From: Dechloromonas sp. ZY10
GTDB taxonomy: Bacteria; Pseudomonadota; Gammaproteobacteria; Burkholderiales; Rhodocyclaceae
NCBI RefSeq assembly: GCF_041378895.1
Contig: NZ_CP144212.1
Location: forward strand, 2,093,501 to 2,157,500
Direction: 5' to 3'
Length of the DNA: 64,000 bases
Positions 23,566 through 33,313 of the stretch are shown piece after piece (the stretch's first letter is position 1; every line of letters begins with the position of its first letter). The notes under the pieces were generated by a model. That model ran no database searches. It was not told the origin of the DNA and saw nothing but the letters and a program-made list of their open reading frames with translations. The translations under genes were made by a program, and so were the position numbers.

Positions 23566-24432
23566 ATGATCGAACTCAAGAACGTAGCCAAGACTTTCCG
23601 CCGTGCCCAAGTGCTCGATGGAATCTCTCTCAACATCGGCCTCGGCGAACGCATCGCACTGATCGGCTCGAACGGTGCCGGCAAGACCACCCTGATTCGT
23701 TGCCTGCTCGGTGAATACACCCATGACGGCGAGGTCCGCATCGACGGACTCAACCCCCGCGACCACCGCACCACCGTTCTCGGCAAGATCGGCTTCGTGC
23801 CGCAGCTACCGCCGCCGCTTAAAATGCCCGTCGGCCAGCTGATCGATTTTTCCGCCTCACTGTGCGGTACCGATCCGGCGCGCATCCACGCCATCGGCCA
23901 GCGCCTCGGTCTCGATCTCGACGCCATCCTGACCCGCCAGTTCGTGCGCCTCTCCGGTGGCATGAAGCAGAAACTACTGATCGCCATCGCGCTCGGGCGC
24001 GACGCCAAAGTGCTGGTGATGGACGAACCGGCCGCCAACCTCGACCCGGAAGCGCGCAAGATTTTCTTCGATCTGCTCGCCGAACGCCTCGAAGACACCA
24101 CCATGCTGATCTCCAGCCACCGTCTCGACGAAGTATCGGCACTGGTCAATCGCGTGATCGAAATGGACATGGGCAAGGTCGTGCTCGACGACAAGGTCGC
24201 CGACGATGTCTCGCTGACCGGCCGCCTGACCTGCCGGATCGAGCTCAAGCGCTTCGAACCGGCCTTCGCCAAGGCCCTTGATGGCTGGAATTTCAGCACC
24301 GACGAAGCGCAGTTGCGCTGGCAGGGCGAAATCGCCGGCCCCGACCGCCTGCGCTTCCTCGGCATTGTCTCGCGCTACACCGCGCTGGTCAGCGACCTGT
24401 CGCTGAGCGAAGCCGCCGGCAATCAGGCCTGA
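23566..24432 (+). CDS. nosF: ABC transporter ATP-binding protein, NosF-like
   Basis: A 288-residue ATPase. Walker A GSNGAGKT lies at 34-41, signature LSGGMKQ at 129-135, Walker B VLVMDEPA at 149-156, and the H-loop SSHRLDE near 185. The neighbours, a NosL-like lipoprotein, a NosY-like permease and a TlpA-type thioredoxin, indicate the NosDFYL-type system that supplies copper or sulfur for nitrous oxide reductase assembly. NosZ and NosD are not in this window, so the assignment to the nos pathway is by family resemblance. A role in another copper-enzyme assembly is possible. The gene symbol is tentative. Confidence 0.75.
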   Translation: MIELKNVAKTFRRAQVLDGISLNIGLGERIALIGSNGAGKTTLIRCLLGEYTHDGEVRIDGLNPRDHRTTVLGKIGFVPQLPPPLKMPVGQLIDFSASLCGTDPARIHAIGQRLGLDLDAILTRQFVRLSGGMKQKLLIAIALGRDAKVLVMDEPAANLDPEARKIFFDLLAERLEDTTMLISSHRLDEVSALVNRVIEMDMGKVVLDDKVADDVSLTGRLTCRIELKRFEPAFAKALDGWNFSTDEAQLRWQGEIAGPDRLRFLGIVSRYTALVSDLSLSEAAGNQA

Positions 24433-24442
24433 GGTCGGCGCC

Positions 24443-24952
24443 ATGTGCCAGCATCACCGCCGTGAGCTTCGCCGCAACGCACTGCGCCAACTCGGCAGCC
24501 TCGGGCTTGCGCCGTTTCTGCTGTCGCCGCTGGCGTTGGCCCTTACCGGCTGCAACAAGGAAGCAGACCTGGCCGAAGGCATGGCGCCGATCAAATTTGA
24601 CCGCGACACCTGCACCCGTTGCAGCATGGTGATCTCCGACCGGCGCTTTGCCGGCCAGATTCGCGGCGGCCCGAAAGACACGGTGTTCAAATTCGACGAC
24701 GTTGGCTGCTTGATCTTCTGGCTGCGCGACAAGGCCGAGGCTTATCCCTGGCTGGCCGATGCGAGCACCCGGATGTGGATTGCCGACCTGAGCAGCAAAC
24801 CCGGCGCTACGATCTGGCACGACCCGCGCTTGGCGCATTATTTGAACAAACTGTCGCCAATGGGCTACAACTACGCTGCCGTTGCCGCACCGCAGGCCGG
24901 CAGCCTCGACTTTGCCGGCATGCGCGACCGCGTGCTGGCAAAAGGTAAATAA
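24443..24952 (+). CDS. nosL: NosL-family lipoprotein (copper-binding)
   Basis: A 169-residue protein with an N-terminal signal and lipobox ALTGC (lipidated C37). The motif C57-T-R-C60-S-M62 matches the C-x-x-C-x-M pattern of NosL proteins, which bind Cu(I) and deliver it for nitrous oxide reductase maturation. Later FKFDDVGC also fits the family. It starts 10 bp after the ATPase gene, with GAGG upstream of the ATG at 24443. It would be anchored on the periplasmic side. Confidence 0.82.
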   Translation: MCQHHRRELRRNALRQLGSLGLAPFLLSPLALALTGCNKEADLAEGMAPIKFDRDTCTRCSMVISDRRFAGQIRGGPKDTVFKFDDVGCLIFWLRDKAEAYPWLADASTRMWIADLSSKPGATIWHDPRLAHYLNKLSPMGYNYAAVAAPQAGSLDFAGMRDRVLAKGK

Positions 24953-24965
24953 AAGGAAAACAACA

Positions 24966-25793
24966 ATGAAGCAATTGTGGCTGACCGCCCGGCTCGACAT
25001 CGTCGAATCGCTGCGCGCCCGCTGGTTCCAGATCTACACTCTGGTTTTCGGCGGCATCGTCGCGCTGCTCTTCCTGTTCGGCCTGACCGAATCGCGGGTA
25101 CTTGGCTTCATCGGCCTGTCGCGGCTACTGGTCACCTACATCCAGCTGACCATGGCGATCCTGCCGATCTTTGTCCTGATCACCACCGTCCGCTCGGTCG
25201 CTGGCGACCGCGAGGCGGGTGTCTTCGAATATCTGCTCTCGCTGCCAGTCGGCCTTGGCGCCTGGTTCTGGGGCAAGATTCTCGGCCGCTACATCGTCGT
25301 CTTCGCCCCGGTGTTCGCGGCAATGCTCTGCGCGGTAATCTGGGCTACGATCAGCGGCATTGAAGTCCCATGGGACATGTTCGGCTACTACACTGCACTG
25401 CTGGCGGTCATGGCTGCCTGCTTCCTCGGCATCGGCATGCTGATTTCGGCGGTCGCACGCAGCACCGACATGGCCCAAGGTGCAGCGTTCATGGTCTGGC
25501 TGGTATTACTACTGTTCCTCGACCTGATCCTGCTCGGGGTGATGATCCAGGGTAAAGTCTCGCCGGAGCTGGCGATCACGCTGGCGCTGGCCAACCCGCT
25601 GCAGGTCTTCCGCACCGCTGCGCTGGCCCTGTTCGACCCGCAACTGATCGTGCTCGGACCCTCCGCCTACGTCATCCTCGATCTGTTTGGCAGCTTCGGC
25701 TACAAGGTCTTTGCCTTGGTCTACCCGGCCCTGCTCGGTATACTCAGCGCCACTGCCGGCTACCTCATTTTCCGGCGCGGTGACCTGCCTTGA
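24966..25793 (+). CDS. nosY: ABC transporter permease, NosY-like
   Basis: A 275-residue inner-membrane protein with six predicted helices (about 20-45, 55-80, 100-130, 135-165, 172-200, 240-270). The motif SVAGDREAGVFEYLLSLPV matches ABC-2 type permeases of the NosY group. It should form the transporter with the NosF-like ATPase. The ATG at 24966 follows AAAGGAAA; the open frame upstream overlaps the NosL gene and is not used. The next gene starts on its stop codon. Confidence 0.82.
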   Translation: MKQLWLTARLDIVESLRARWFQIYTLVFGGIVALLFLFGLTESRVLGFIGLSRLLVTYIQLTMAILPIFVLITTVRSVAGDREAGVFEYLLSLPVGLGAWFWGKILGRYIVVFAPVFAAMLCAVIWATISGIEVPWDMFGYYTALLAVMAACFLGIGMLISAVARSTDMAQGAAFMVWLVLLLFLDLILLGVMIQGKVSPELAITLALANPLQVFRTAALALFDPQLIVLGPSAYVILDLFGSFGYKVFALVYPALLGILSATAGYLIFRRGDLP

Positions 25794-26290
25794 AAAAATT
25801 CCTCCTCGCCTGCCTTTTTCTGCTTTTTGGCCTGTCGACCGTAGTTAGTGCCGACGAGCAACCCTCGGCGGCCCCTCTCTTTGCCGCCACTCTGGCCGAC
25901 CTCGACGACAAGCCAGTGGCACTGGAGCGTTACAAGGGCAGGCCGCTGGTGGTCAATTTCTGGGCTCGCTGGTGCGGCCCCTGCCGCGCCGAAATTCCGG
26001 AACTGATCAAGTTTCGCCAGGCGCACAAAGGCAAGGTCGAGGTGCTTGGCATCGGGATCGAGGACAAAGCCGAACCGGCGAAAGAGTTCGCCAAGGCTTA
26101 CGACATGGACTACCCGGTCTTCGTCGCCAAGGATCAGGGTATCCCGCTGATGAAGGAACTCGGTAACAGCAAGGCCGGCCTGCCTTACACGCTATTCATC
26201 GACCGCCACGGCCAGGTCGTTCAGCGCAAGATGGGAACGGTCAGGAAAGCCGATCTCGATGCCATCGAAGGCGCCCTGCTGAAAAAATGA
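25790..26290 (+). CDS. TlpA-type periplasmic thioredoxin
   Basis: A 166-residue protein with a signal peptide (about 1-21, cleaved after VVSA) and a TlpA/ResA-like thioredoxin fold. The active site W-C62-G-P-C65 lies in WARWCGPCRAE, and the cis-Pro loop reads GLPYTLFID. It likely reduces disulfides or copper-site cysteines in the periplasm, in keeping with its NosL/NosFY neighbours. Translation starts at TTG 25790, overlapping the permease stop (TTGA), which indicates coupling. Confidence 0.9.
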   Translation: MKKFLLACLFLLFGLSTVVSADEQPSAAPLFAATLADLDDKPVALERYKGRPLVVNFWARWCGPCRAEIPELIKFRQAHKGKVEVLGIGIEDKAEPAKEFAKAYDMDYPVFVAKDQGIPLMKELGNSKAGLPYTLFIDRHGQVVQRKMGTVRKADLDAIEGALLKK

Positions 26291-26397
26291 TGCCCCCCGC
26301 CGGGTCCGAGGCCAGGTGCAATCCCCCGACCAAGCGGCGGCTGTCAAATCGAGCAGCCCGCACTGCCGATACCGAGAACGGCAGCACGCCCCGGTTA

Positions 26398-26409
26398 GTC
26401 CAATTGGAC
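26398..26409. promoter_or_regulatory. GTCCAATTGGAC palindrome in the receptor-operon leader
   Basis: A perfect 12-bp palindrome, extended imperfectly by GTT/AAC, in the 275-bp spacer before the PAS/MCP pair. It may be an operator. Otherwise the spacer 26291-26565 shows an imperfect GGCTCCCG/CGGGAGCC pairing (about 26465-26512) and no gene. Confidence 0.35.
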
Positions 26410-26565
26410 CAACAACCGGCGATTTAACCAAAGTCATATCCCGGCTCAATTCAATGAGCTAAAAAGGCTCCCGCATCAAACCGGCTCATCTCTTTCCTGC
26501 GAGCCGGGAGCCCTCCTTGGCGCCAGACTGCCCCCCAGCCGGTAGCCAGGAGGAAAGGACGCCCC

Positions 26566-27087
26566 GTGAAAAACAAAGCCATTCAGCCCACCTCAATCGA
26601 ACGCCCGATGCGGGAAGGAGACTTCATCGTTTCCAAAACCGACACCAAGGGCATCATCACCTATGGCAATCCGATCTTCATCGAGTTTTCCGGCTACACC
26701 GAAGCCGAACTGATCGGCAGCCAGCACAACATCATCCGCCATCCCGATATGCCGCGTTCCGCCTTCAAGCTGGCCTGGGATACGATCCAGTCCGGCCAGG
26801 AGTTTTTTGCCTACGTCAAGAACCTGGCCAAGGATGGCAGCTATTACTGGGTGTTTGCCCACATTACCCCCGACTTCGATCAGCAGGGGCGAATTGTCGG
26901 CTACACCTCGATCCGCCGCTGCCCCAAGCGGAGTGCGATCGAGACGCTGACTCCGGTCTACAAACTGATGCTCGATGCCGAAAAGGCGGCCGGCGCGCGC
27001 GATGCGATTGCTGCCGGAAGCGGAGTCTTGCACGCGCTGTTGCAACAGAAAAAGGTGAGCTATGGCGCGCTGGTTGCATCGCTTTGA
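26566..27087 (+). CDS. Aer-like PAS sensor protein (split receptor), copy 1
   Basis: A 173-residue cytoplasmic PAS protein. It aligns to the FAD-binding PAS of Aer: [28 protein letters not shown], the tryptophan in [10 protein letters not shown] that contacts FAD in Aer, and [10 protein letters not shown]. It probably senses redox or oxygen state. Unlike Aer, the receptor part is a separate gene that overlaps its end by 26 bp. The GTG start has AGGAGG 12 bases upstream. A near-identical gene lies 1,915 bp downstream. Confidence 0.88.
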   Translation: MKNKAIQPTSIERPMREGDFIVSKTDTKGIITYGNPIFIEFSGYTEAELIGSQHNIIRHPDMPRSAFKLAWDTIQSGQEFFAYVKNLAKDGSYYWVFAHITPDFDQQGRIVGYTSIRRCPKRSAIETLTPVYKLMLDAEKAAGARDAIAAGSGVLHALLQQKKVSYGALVASL

Positions 27088-28342
27088 ACGCCGGCATGGA
27101 CTGTTGCCGCTGTGCCTTGGCTGCGCTCTGGCGGCGTTCTACTCCCCCTGGGCAGCGCTGGCCGTGGCCTTGGCTGCCGTTCCCTTGCTTTTTTTACCGG
27201 CAGGCCCACCGGCCTGCGACGAACTCAACCGGCTGCTCCGGGAAATCGTTGCGGGCAAACTGGAGGCTCGGCTGCCGCATGCCTTTGCAGATCCTCTCTG
27301 CGACCGGATCCGAATCACACTGAATTCAGCACTCGACCAGACGGAAACCGCCTTCCGCGAAATCCTCGGCGCCAGCGAAGCCTCAGCCCGCAACCAGCAC
27401 CATCGCCGCCTGCAGCTAAGCGGGTTGCACGGCAGCTTTCGCTCCGTACTCGAAGAGATGCAGACGGTACTCGACCGGGTAGCCGACGCCCAGGCCGCCG
27501 TTGCCCGGGAAGCCCTGCTATCACGGATTTTCCTCCGCTCGGAAAAAGGTCTTTCCTGCGCCATCGCGCAAATCGGTGCAGCCTTGCACACCTTGAACCG
27601 GGAGGCTGGTGCAGTCGGCGAAATGGCAGCAGCCTTCGCCCAAACCACCAGCCAGCTTGCCTCCGACTCGGGCCGCATGGCCTCTGGGCTCGGGACTGCA
27701 CGCAACTCGGCGGAAGCCGGCGTTGGCGCACTCGCAACGCTCAGCCAGGCAGCCTCGGGAATCGCCCGTCTGGCCAGCCAAGTCGATGGGATTGCCAAGC
27801 AGACCAACCTGCTGGCGCTCAATGCCGCAATTGAAGCCGCTCGCGCCGGCGAAGCCGGCAAAGGCTTTGCCGTAGTCGCCGACGAAGTACGCAAGCTGGC
27901 AGACGAGTCACAGCACGCCGCCGAGGCAATTGCACAAGCGATTGCCACAATGACCCGGACGGTGAGCGATGCCGGCACCCGGATCAGTGAGTTGAGTGCT
28001 GCGGTAGCTGCCGCGCGCGCAACCGCCGGAGTATTTGGCGAGCGCCTGGGGGCCTCGGCTACCTCGGCGGAGGAGGTGCACTTGCTGGCCAGGCAGATCG
28101 CTGCAGAAGCCGGCCAAATGGAAACTGCGATGAGCCAAGTCTCCGCCTCGCAAAAGGCCCGCAACGACGTCAACGCAATCCTGCATGGCGAAGTCATCGA
28201 AATTCACAGCCTGTCCGACATGGAACAACAAGCCTGCTCGCTGGCCAGTAGCGGACGCTGGATACAGGGAAGCGAAGACAGGGAAATGCTGATCCAGGTT
28301 TACGACCGGGTTTTTGCCAACATCGAGGCACAACTGAAATAA
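27062..28342 (+). CDS. Methyl-accepting chemotaxis protein lacking a periplasmic sensor, copy 1
   Basis: A 426-residue receptor. Two closely spaced membrane helices lie at residues 13-45 and no periplasmic domain follows. A HAMP-like/coiled-coil stretch (50-170) leads to an MCP signalling domain with the hairpin tip [20 protein letters not shown] at about 240-260, and a conserved tail ends in [19 protein letters not shown]. No CheR-binding pentapeptide is present. I infer that it receives its signal from the PAS protein encoded by the overlapping upstream gene, together reconstituting Aer-type energy taxis. Confidence 0.88.
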   Translation: MARWLHRFERRHGLLPLCLGCALAAFYSPWAALAVALAAVPLLFLPAGPPACDELNRLLREIVAGKLEARLPHAFADPLCDRIRITLNSALDQTETAFREILGASEASARNQHHRRLQLSGLHGSFRSVLEEMQTVLDRVADAQAAVAREALLSRIFLRSEKGLSCAIAQIGAALHTLNREAGAVGEMAAAFAQTTSQLASDSGRMASGLGTARNSAEAGVGALATLSQAASGIARLASQVDGIAKQTNLLALNAAIEAARAGEAGKGFAVVADEVRKLADESQHAAEAIAQAIATMTRTVSDAGTRISELSAAVAAARATAGVFGERLGASATSAEEVHLLARQIAAEAGQMETAMSQVSASQKARNDVNAILHGEVIEIHSLSDMEQQACSLASSGRWIQGSEDREMLIQVYDRVFANIEAQLK

Positions 28343-28480
28343 GCCGCGCCGGGTAGACCACACCAATGGACTAACACCAAAGGCCTAGTTCCGATGATTG
28401 GCTTCAACCCTTGCAACGTTTAGAATCGACAAAAGTGCGCAAAAGTTGCACCAATATCCAAATAATTCGGGGGAGCCGAT

Positions 28481-29002
28481 TTGAAACGCAAGGACATTGT
28501 TCCTACCCAGACCGAACGTCTGATGCGGGAAGGAGATTTCATCGTCTCCAAGACCGATACCAAGGGCATCATCACCTATGGCAATCCGATCTTCATCGAA
28601 TTCTCGGGGTACACCGAAGAAGAGTTGATCGGCAGCCAGCACAACATCATCCGCCATCCCGACATGCCGCGTTCCGCGTTCAAACTGGCTTGGGACACGA
28701 TTCAGTCGGGCAAGGAGTTTTTTGCCTACGTCAAGAACATGTCCAAGGATGGCAGCTACTACTGGGTTTTTACGCACATCACGCCAGACTTCGACCAAAG
28801 CGGCCGTATCGTCGGCTACACCTCGGTACGCCGATGCCCGAAGCGCAGCGCCATCGAGGCACTGACCCCGGTTTACAAGCTGATGCTCGACGCCGAAAGA
28901 GCGGCTGGAGCGCGCGATGCGATTGCCGCCGGTACCCAGGTGCTGGTCGACATCCTGACGCAAAAAGGAATGAGTTATGAAGAGTTGGTCTTTGCGCTTT
29001 GA
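28481..29002 (+). CDS. Aer-like PAS sensor protein (split receptor), copy 2
   Basis: A 173-residue paralog of the PAS protein at 26566, identical over long blocks including the NIIRHPDMP and FAYVKN regions and the FAD-contacting tryptophan. It starts at TTG 28481 with GGGGGAG upstream. It overlaps the next receptor gene by 26 bp, exactly as in copy 1, so the two-gene unit was duplicated as a whole. Divergence is concentrated at the N terminus and the last 40 residues. Confidence 0.88.
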   Translation: MKRKDIVPTQTERLMREGDFIVSKTDTKGIITYGNPIFIEFSGYTEEELIGSQHNIIRHPDMPRSAFKLAWDTIQSGKEFFAYVKNMSKDGSYYWVFTHITPDFDQSGRIVGYTSVRRCPKRSAIEALTPVYKLMLDAERAAGARDAIAAGTQVLVDILTQKGMSYEELVFAL

Positions 29003-30263
29003 CCACCGCTGGGGGATTCTGATCCTGCTGCTGGCTGGCGCTGTCGGAGCGTTCTGGACTCCGTGGGCAGCGGCCGCCGGCGCGGCTCTGGCAGCTGTGC
29101 TGCTGCTGTTCCCACAAACCGGGAGCAGTAGCCAGACCCGGGAAGTGCATGCGCTGCTCAAGGAAGTGGTGGAAGGCAAGCTCGAACACCGATTGCCACG
29201 CGCTTTTTCCGACCCGACCCTCGATGCCATCCGGATCAACCTGAATTCGGCGCTGGATCAGACTGAAACCGCTTTCCGCGAAATTCTCGGCGCCACCGAA
29301 GCCTCGGCGCGCAACCAGCACTACCGCCGCCTGCAAACCAGCGGCTTGCATGGCACCTTCCGCTCGGTACTGGAGCAGATGCAGAAAGTCCTCGACCGGG
29401 TCGCCGAAGGCCAGGAATCGGTTGCCCGGGAAGCCCTGCTGTCGCGCATCTTCCTGCGTTCGGAGCGGGGTCTTTCACGAGCCATTGATCATGTCAGCGG
29501 CACGCTGCAGGAGGTCAGCGGTCACGCGGACCAGGTCGGCAATCTGTCTGGAATTTTTGCCGAAGCAGCTCAATCAATGGCCATCGCTGCAGACAAGATG
29601 TCGCAAGCCCTGGGCACCGCAACCCACTCATCGGAAACTGGCGTCGCCGCCCTAGCCGCTCTGGGTAACGCCGCCGAAGGGATCAGCCGACTGACCGGAC
29701 AAATCGACAGCATTGCCAAGCAGACCAACCTGCTGGCCCTAAATGCGGCGATTGAAGCCGCGCGTGCCGGCGAAGCCGGGCGGGGGTTTGCCGTGGTCGC
29801 CGATGAAGTCCGCAAACTGGCCGACCAGTCGCAGCGTGCAGCAGAGGAAATTGCCATCGCGATCAATACGATGACAACAACCATGAACGATGCGACTTCG
29901 CGGATTGGCGAGCTCAACCTCGCCGTTGGCGACGCCAAGCAGACCTCCGATCAATTCGGCCTGCAACTCGCCGACTCCGCCCGCTCGGCCGGCGAGGTTC
30001 GCTCACTGGCCACCAGCATCAGCGAAGGGGCTCTTGAGATGAATCATTCGATGGGCCTGGTTGCCTCTGCCCAGAAGGCCCGAGCCGACGTTAACGCCAT
30101 CCTGCACGGCGCCGTGATCGAAATCAGCAATCTCTCGCAAATGGAACAGGAAGCCGTCGGCCTCGCCCAGAGCGGCCGCTGGACCAAGGGCAGCGAAGAT
30201 CGCGAAGCCCTGATCCAAATCTACGACCAGGTCTTCGCCAACATCGAATCGCAAATGCGCTGA
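28977..30263 (+). CDS. Methyl-accepting chemotaxis protein lacking a periplasmic sensor, copy 2
   Basis: A 428-residue paralog of the receptor at 27062. Two membrane helices (about 13-42), a linker with [21 protein letters not shown], the MCP hairpin [18 protein letters not shown], and the same QGSEDRE-like tail ([17 protein letters not shown]). Substitutions lie mainly in the N-terminal third and in the methylation-helix region. It is the last gene before a bidirectional terminator. It presumably pairs with the PAS protein at 28481, though cross-pairing between copies is possible. Confidence 0.88.
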   Translation: MKSWSLRFDHRWGILILLLAGAVGAFWTPWAAAAGAALAAVLLLFPQTGSSSQTREVHALLKEVVEGKLEHRLPRAFSDPTLDAIRINLNSALDQTETAFREILGATEASARNQHYRRLQTSGLHGTFRSVLEQMQKVLDRVAEGQESVAREALLSRIFLRSERGLSRAIDHVSGTLQEVSGHADQVGNLSGIFAEAAQSMAIAADKMSQALGTATHSSETGVAALAALGNAAEGISRLTGQIDSIAKQTNLLALNAAIEAARAGEAGRGFAVVADEVRKLADQSQRAAEEIAIAINTMTTTMNDATSRIGELNLAVGDAKQTSDQFGLQLADSARSAGEVRSLATSISEGALEMNHSMGLVASAQKARADVNAILHGAVIEISNLSQMEQEAVGLAQSGRWTKGSEDREALIQIYDQVFANIESQMR

Positions 30264-30264
30264 A

Positions 30265-30299
30265 ACAAAAGCCCCTGAGCCCCCCCGGGGGCTTTTTGT
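30265..30299. terminator. Bidirectional intrinsic terminator
   Basis: ACAAAAGCCCC pairs with GGGGCTTTTTGT around a C-rich loop between the convergent chemoreceptor and GGDEF/EAL genes. A/T tracts on both sides serve both directions. Confidence 0.85.
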
Positions 30300-30303
30300 C
30301 CGC

Positions 30304-32883
30304 TCAAGCGTGTCCGCACAGAACATAGGAGCCCTCGCAGGAAACACCAGCAGGGCATTGATGGTGATCGCTGCAAGCACAACTATCGGGTGTCCAGTTC
30401 TGCAAATGCGGTAGAAACTCCTGCTCGCTGAGCGGCCGCCCAAACTTATAGCCCTGCCCGATCTGATAACCCAGGCCACGAACCTTGATACATTCAGCAC
30501 AGGTTTCGATCCCCTCGGCAACGACCTGCTTACCCAACCCCTCGGCAAGATGGATCACTGCTTTGGCAATCACCCCGTTAGTCGGACTGGCGTCGACCTC
30601 ACGTACAAAGCGCTGATCGAGCTTCAAGGTATCGAAGGGCAAGCGACTCAGCGAACCGATGCTCGAATAACCGGTGCCAAAATCATCGAGCGCCACCGAT
30701 ACACCCAAACTGGCGATGGCCCCCAAGGTTCGGGCAACATCGACCTCATCACGAATGAACAAGGATTCGGTGACCTCGATTTGCAGTCGCTCCGCCGGTG
30801 CACCATGAGTAGTCAAGGCGGAACTAACCTCCTCAACCAAATTGGAGCGGGCAAACTGCAATGGGGAAACGTTAATCGCCAGATGAAAATCTTGTGGCAA
30901 GCAACCGGCCCAGCGCACCAAGGCTGAGCAAGCCTGATCGAGCACCCAATGGCCAATTTTGGCAATCAAATCGCTCTTTTCCGCTACAGGAATAAAGGCC
31001 CCCGGGGAAATCAGACCGCCGTGCGGATCTTGCCAGCGAACTAAAGCTTCCGCTCCAACGATCCGGCGACTGCCTAGATTTAGCTTGGGCTGAAAATAGA
31101 GTCGCAACTGGCCAAGCCGGATAGCGGCATCAAGCCTTGCTTCCATTTCGAGCTCCTCGACGGCAACCGCTGCCATGTTCGGAGAATAGAAACGAAAGAG
31201 ATTGCCACCGGCCTGTTTCGCAGCATGCATTGCCCGCTCGGCATAAATCAGCAAGTCGTCAAACTGGCACGCAGGCAATGGATACGTGCCGACGCCAATA
31301 CTTGCGGTCAGTTTCAACGCATGACCAGCCACCTGTATTGGCTGATCCAGTGCAGCCAATATCTTGCGTGCAACTAGTGCGGCATCATCGCGCTCAGCCA
31401 TATCCGCAACGATTGCAACAAAGCGATCACCTCCCAAGTGCGCCAGAGTATCGTCTTTACGCATGGTGCGAACCAGACGCTGACCAACCTCGGTCAGAAT
31501 CAGATCGCCAACATCGTGGCCCAAGCTGTCGTTGGTCAGGTAAAAACGATCCAAGTCGATATACAGCAGTGCCAGCGGATGACGATTACGTTCTGAACGC
31601 CTCAATGCGCGCTCCCCGAGCTCATTCAGGAACATCCGATTCGGCAAACCGGTCAGCGGATCGTGCAACGCCAGCTTCTGCAATTGTTCCTGCTGTCGCA
31701 CCTGCTCCGATTCAACCGCAAAAACCCCGAGATAATTCGCCACCTCGCCATGCTCATCGCGCAGCACCCTTAAATCAAGCCATTCGAGATAGATCGAACC
31801 ATCTTTGCGACGATTCCACAACAACCCACTCCAGGCATCACGCTTCTGCAACATCTGCCACATTTCACGGTAAAAAGACTCGGGATGCCGCCCCGAGGCC
31901 AGCAGGCGCGGCGTCTGCCCGAGAACTTCATTAGAAGCATAGCCGGTCAATGCCGAAAACGCAGGATTAACGTAGACGATACGCTGCTCAGCATCTGTCA
32001 GCATCAATCCACGGTCAATCCCCTCGATAATCCGCTGCGCTGAGAGCAAATCGAGAGCAGGAATAGTCCCTTGTTCTCGCGGTTGTTCGCTGGCCGCAGC
32101 TGAATCCCCCAAAGGAGCCAATGGTAGCGGAATCATCACCGCGCTGACGTCATCATGGGCTAACTCGCGATGCTGTTCTATCAACGAACACATCTCGGCA
32201 AAACCACCTTCACAGCCAACAAGCGTCATCTTCTCGCGGATTCGTTCGGCCAGAGAAGTGTCCTGCCCATACTCGGCCAAGCCGTCTGAATACAACAACA
32301 GCGCCGCTTGTTCGTCGCGTCCGAGCCGGTAGTATTCGCTTTCCGGGGGAGTCGACTGGGAGATGCCGAAAGGCAGATCACGCGAAACGAAGCGGTGCAA
32401 GGCTCGCCCCCGGCGATCCTGCAACCAGGCGTCGGGCATGCCGGCATTGACCACCTCGATTTCGCGACCGCGAATCCGCAGCAACATGCCGCAAACAAAA
32501 TACTGCTCGATCTTCTGGCGCAGCAAAAACCGGTTGATCCGCTCGTAGATGGCCGCCAGCGACATGCCGAGCATCGCCGCCTCGCGAAACATCACCGGAA
32601 TGTGCAGAGCAAAAATTGCCGGCGCCAGCCCATGCCCGGTCGCATCGGCCAGGAAGCCGAACCAACCGTGCTCCGGATGCTCGGCTGTACAGAAGAAATC
32701 AGCGCTGACCTTACTGGCCGGCAAGGACCAGTACAAAGCCTTTTCTTGCCCTGGATGCATACCGGCACTGCGAAGACTATGGATCAGCTCCACCGCTTGG
32801 GCATATTCGCTACTGATTGAATCCAGCTCGCGACGTGCCACTGCGCTTTTTTCCCGTCGATTTGAAACCTTGTCTTTTTTCAT
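30304..32883 (-). CDS. SpoIIE phosphatase - PAS - degenerate GGDEF - EAL protein with cysteine-rich tail
   Basis: An 859-residue cytoplasmic protein. Residues about 45-250 are a SpoIIE/PP2C phosphatase domain (D80 in ADATGHG, D200, D244-D245). A PAS domain (283-395) is followed by GGDEF (400-565) and EAL (578-830). The cyclase site reads GGDRF at 484-488, so c-di-GMP synthesis is probably lost. The phosphodiesterase motifs are intact: E612-A-L, EVTES 703, DDFGTGYSS 733, K754 and E790. It should degrade c-di-GMP, with the GGDEF as a possible GTP sensor. The tail (about 835-859) has five cysteines. The ATG at 32883 follows AAGGAGA. Confidence 0.9.
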   Translation of the reverse strand: MKKDKVSNRREKSAVARRELDSISSEYAQAVELIHSLRSAGMHPGQEKALYWSLPASKVSADFFCTAEHPEHGWFGFLADATGHGLAPAIFALHIPVMFREAAMLGMSLAAIYERINRFLLRQKIEQYFVCGMLLRIRGREIEVVNAGMPDAWLQDRRGRALHRFVSRDLPFGISQSTPPESEYYRLGRDEQAALLLYSDGLAEYGQDTSLAERIREKMTLVGCEGGFAEMCSLIEQHRELAHDDVSAVMIPLPLAPLGDSAAASEQPREQGTIPALDLLSAQRIIEGIDRGLMLTDAEQRIVYVNPAFSALTGYASNEVLGQTPRLLASGRHPESFYREMWQMLQKRDAWSGLLWNRRKDGSIYLEWLDLRVLRDEHGEVANYLGVFAVESEQVRQQEQLQKLALHDPLTGLPNRMFLNELGERALRRSERNRHPLALLYIDLDRFYLTNDSLGHDVGDLILTEVGQRLVRTMRKDDTLAHLGGDRFVAIVADMAERDDAALVARKILAALDQPIQVAGHALKLTASIGVGTYPLPACQFDDLLIYAERAMHAAKQAGGNLFRFYSPNMAAVAVEELEMEARLDAAIRLGQLRLYFQPKLNLGSRRIVGAEALVRWQDPHGGLISPGAFIPVAEKSDLIAKIGHWVLDQACSALVRWAGCLPQDFHLAINVSPLQFARSNLVEEVSSALTTHGAPAERLQIEVTESLFIRDEVDVARTLGAIASLGVSVALDDFGTGYSSIGSLSRLPFDTLKLDQRFVREVDASPTNGVIAKAVIHLAEGLGKQVVAEGIETCAECIKVRGLGYQIGQGYKFGRPLSEQEFLPHLQNWTPDSCACSDHHQCPAGVSCEGSYVLCGHA

Positions 32884-33001
32884 GGCGATCTCCTTGGATG
32901 CAATATGAATCTAGGTGATTGCCAACCGGTTTCACAATAGAGAAAAAAGACCACTCATATGAAGTGGTTTATTTTAAAAAATCGGAGGCGAGCAGAGAAG
33001 C

Positions 33002-33313
33002 TCAACGCAACTTGCGGCAAAACTCCGCCGCAGCCTCATCGAAAACCTCGCCTTGCTCCGGCGTCAGCAGCGGACGCAGTTTGCTGCAAAAATGGTTGAA
33101 CGCCGCCCGTACCCGCACATCGTCCTCTCGCACCCGCCCCCCTCCTTCGCCCGCCGTTGGCGAGGCCTCGACATCAAGCGGCTTGAGATCGGCATAACGC
33201 GGAATCATCCGCTGCCCGCCCTGCTCGGCCGATGCCGTCAATGGCCCGGTCTTGACGTAAACCTGCCCCTCGTACTCGAAGCGGGCGCCAATCGCCAAAT
33301 GCTGCAACCTCAT
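33002..33313 (-). CDS. Hypothetical protein
   Basis: A 103-residue protein from ATG 33313 (MRLQHLAIGARFEYEG). The first third looks like a small beta domain (GARFEYEGQVYVKTGPL) of the kind found in uncharacterised betaproteobacterial proteins. The rest is charged and helical, ending FDEAAAEFCRKLR. No membrane segment or catalytic motif. An upstream in-frame extension to 33499 lies over the divergent promoter and is not used. Function unknown. Confidence 0.6.
   Translation of the reverse strand: MRLQHLAIGARFEYEGQVYVKTGPLTASAEQGGQRMIPRYADLKPLDVEASPTAGEGGGRVREDDVRVRAAFNHFCSKLRPLLTPEQGEVFDEAAAEFCRKLR

Noticed and set aside
23566..26290. Frameshift or broken gene in the nos-like cluster
   Set aside because: All four frames are complete, with normal family lengths and tight spacing; only nosZ and nosD are missing.
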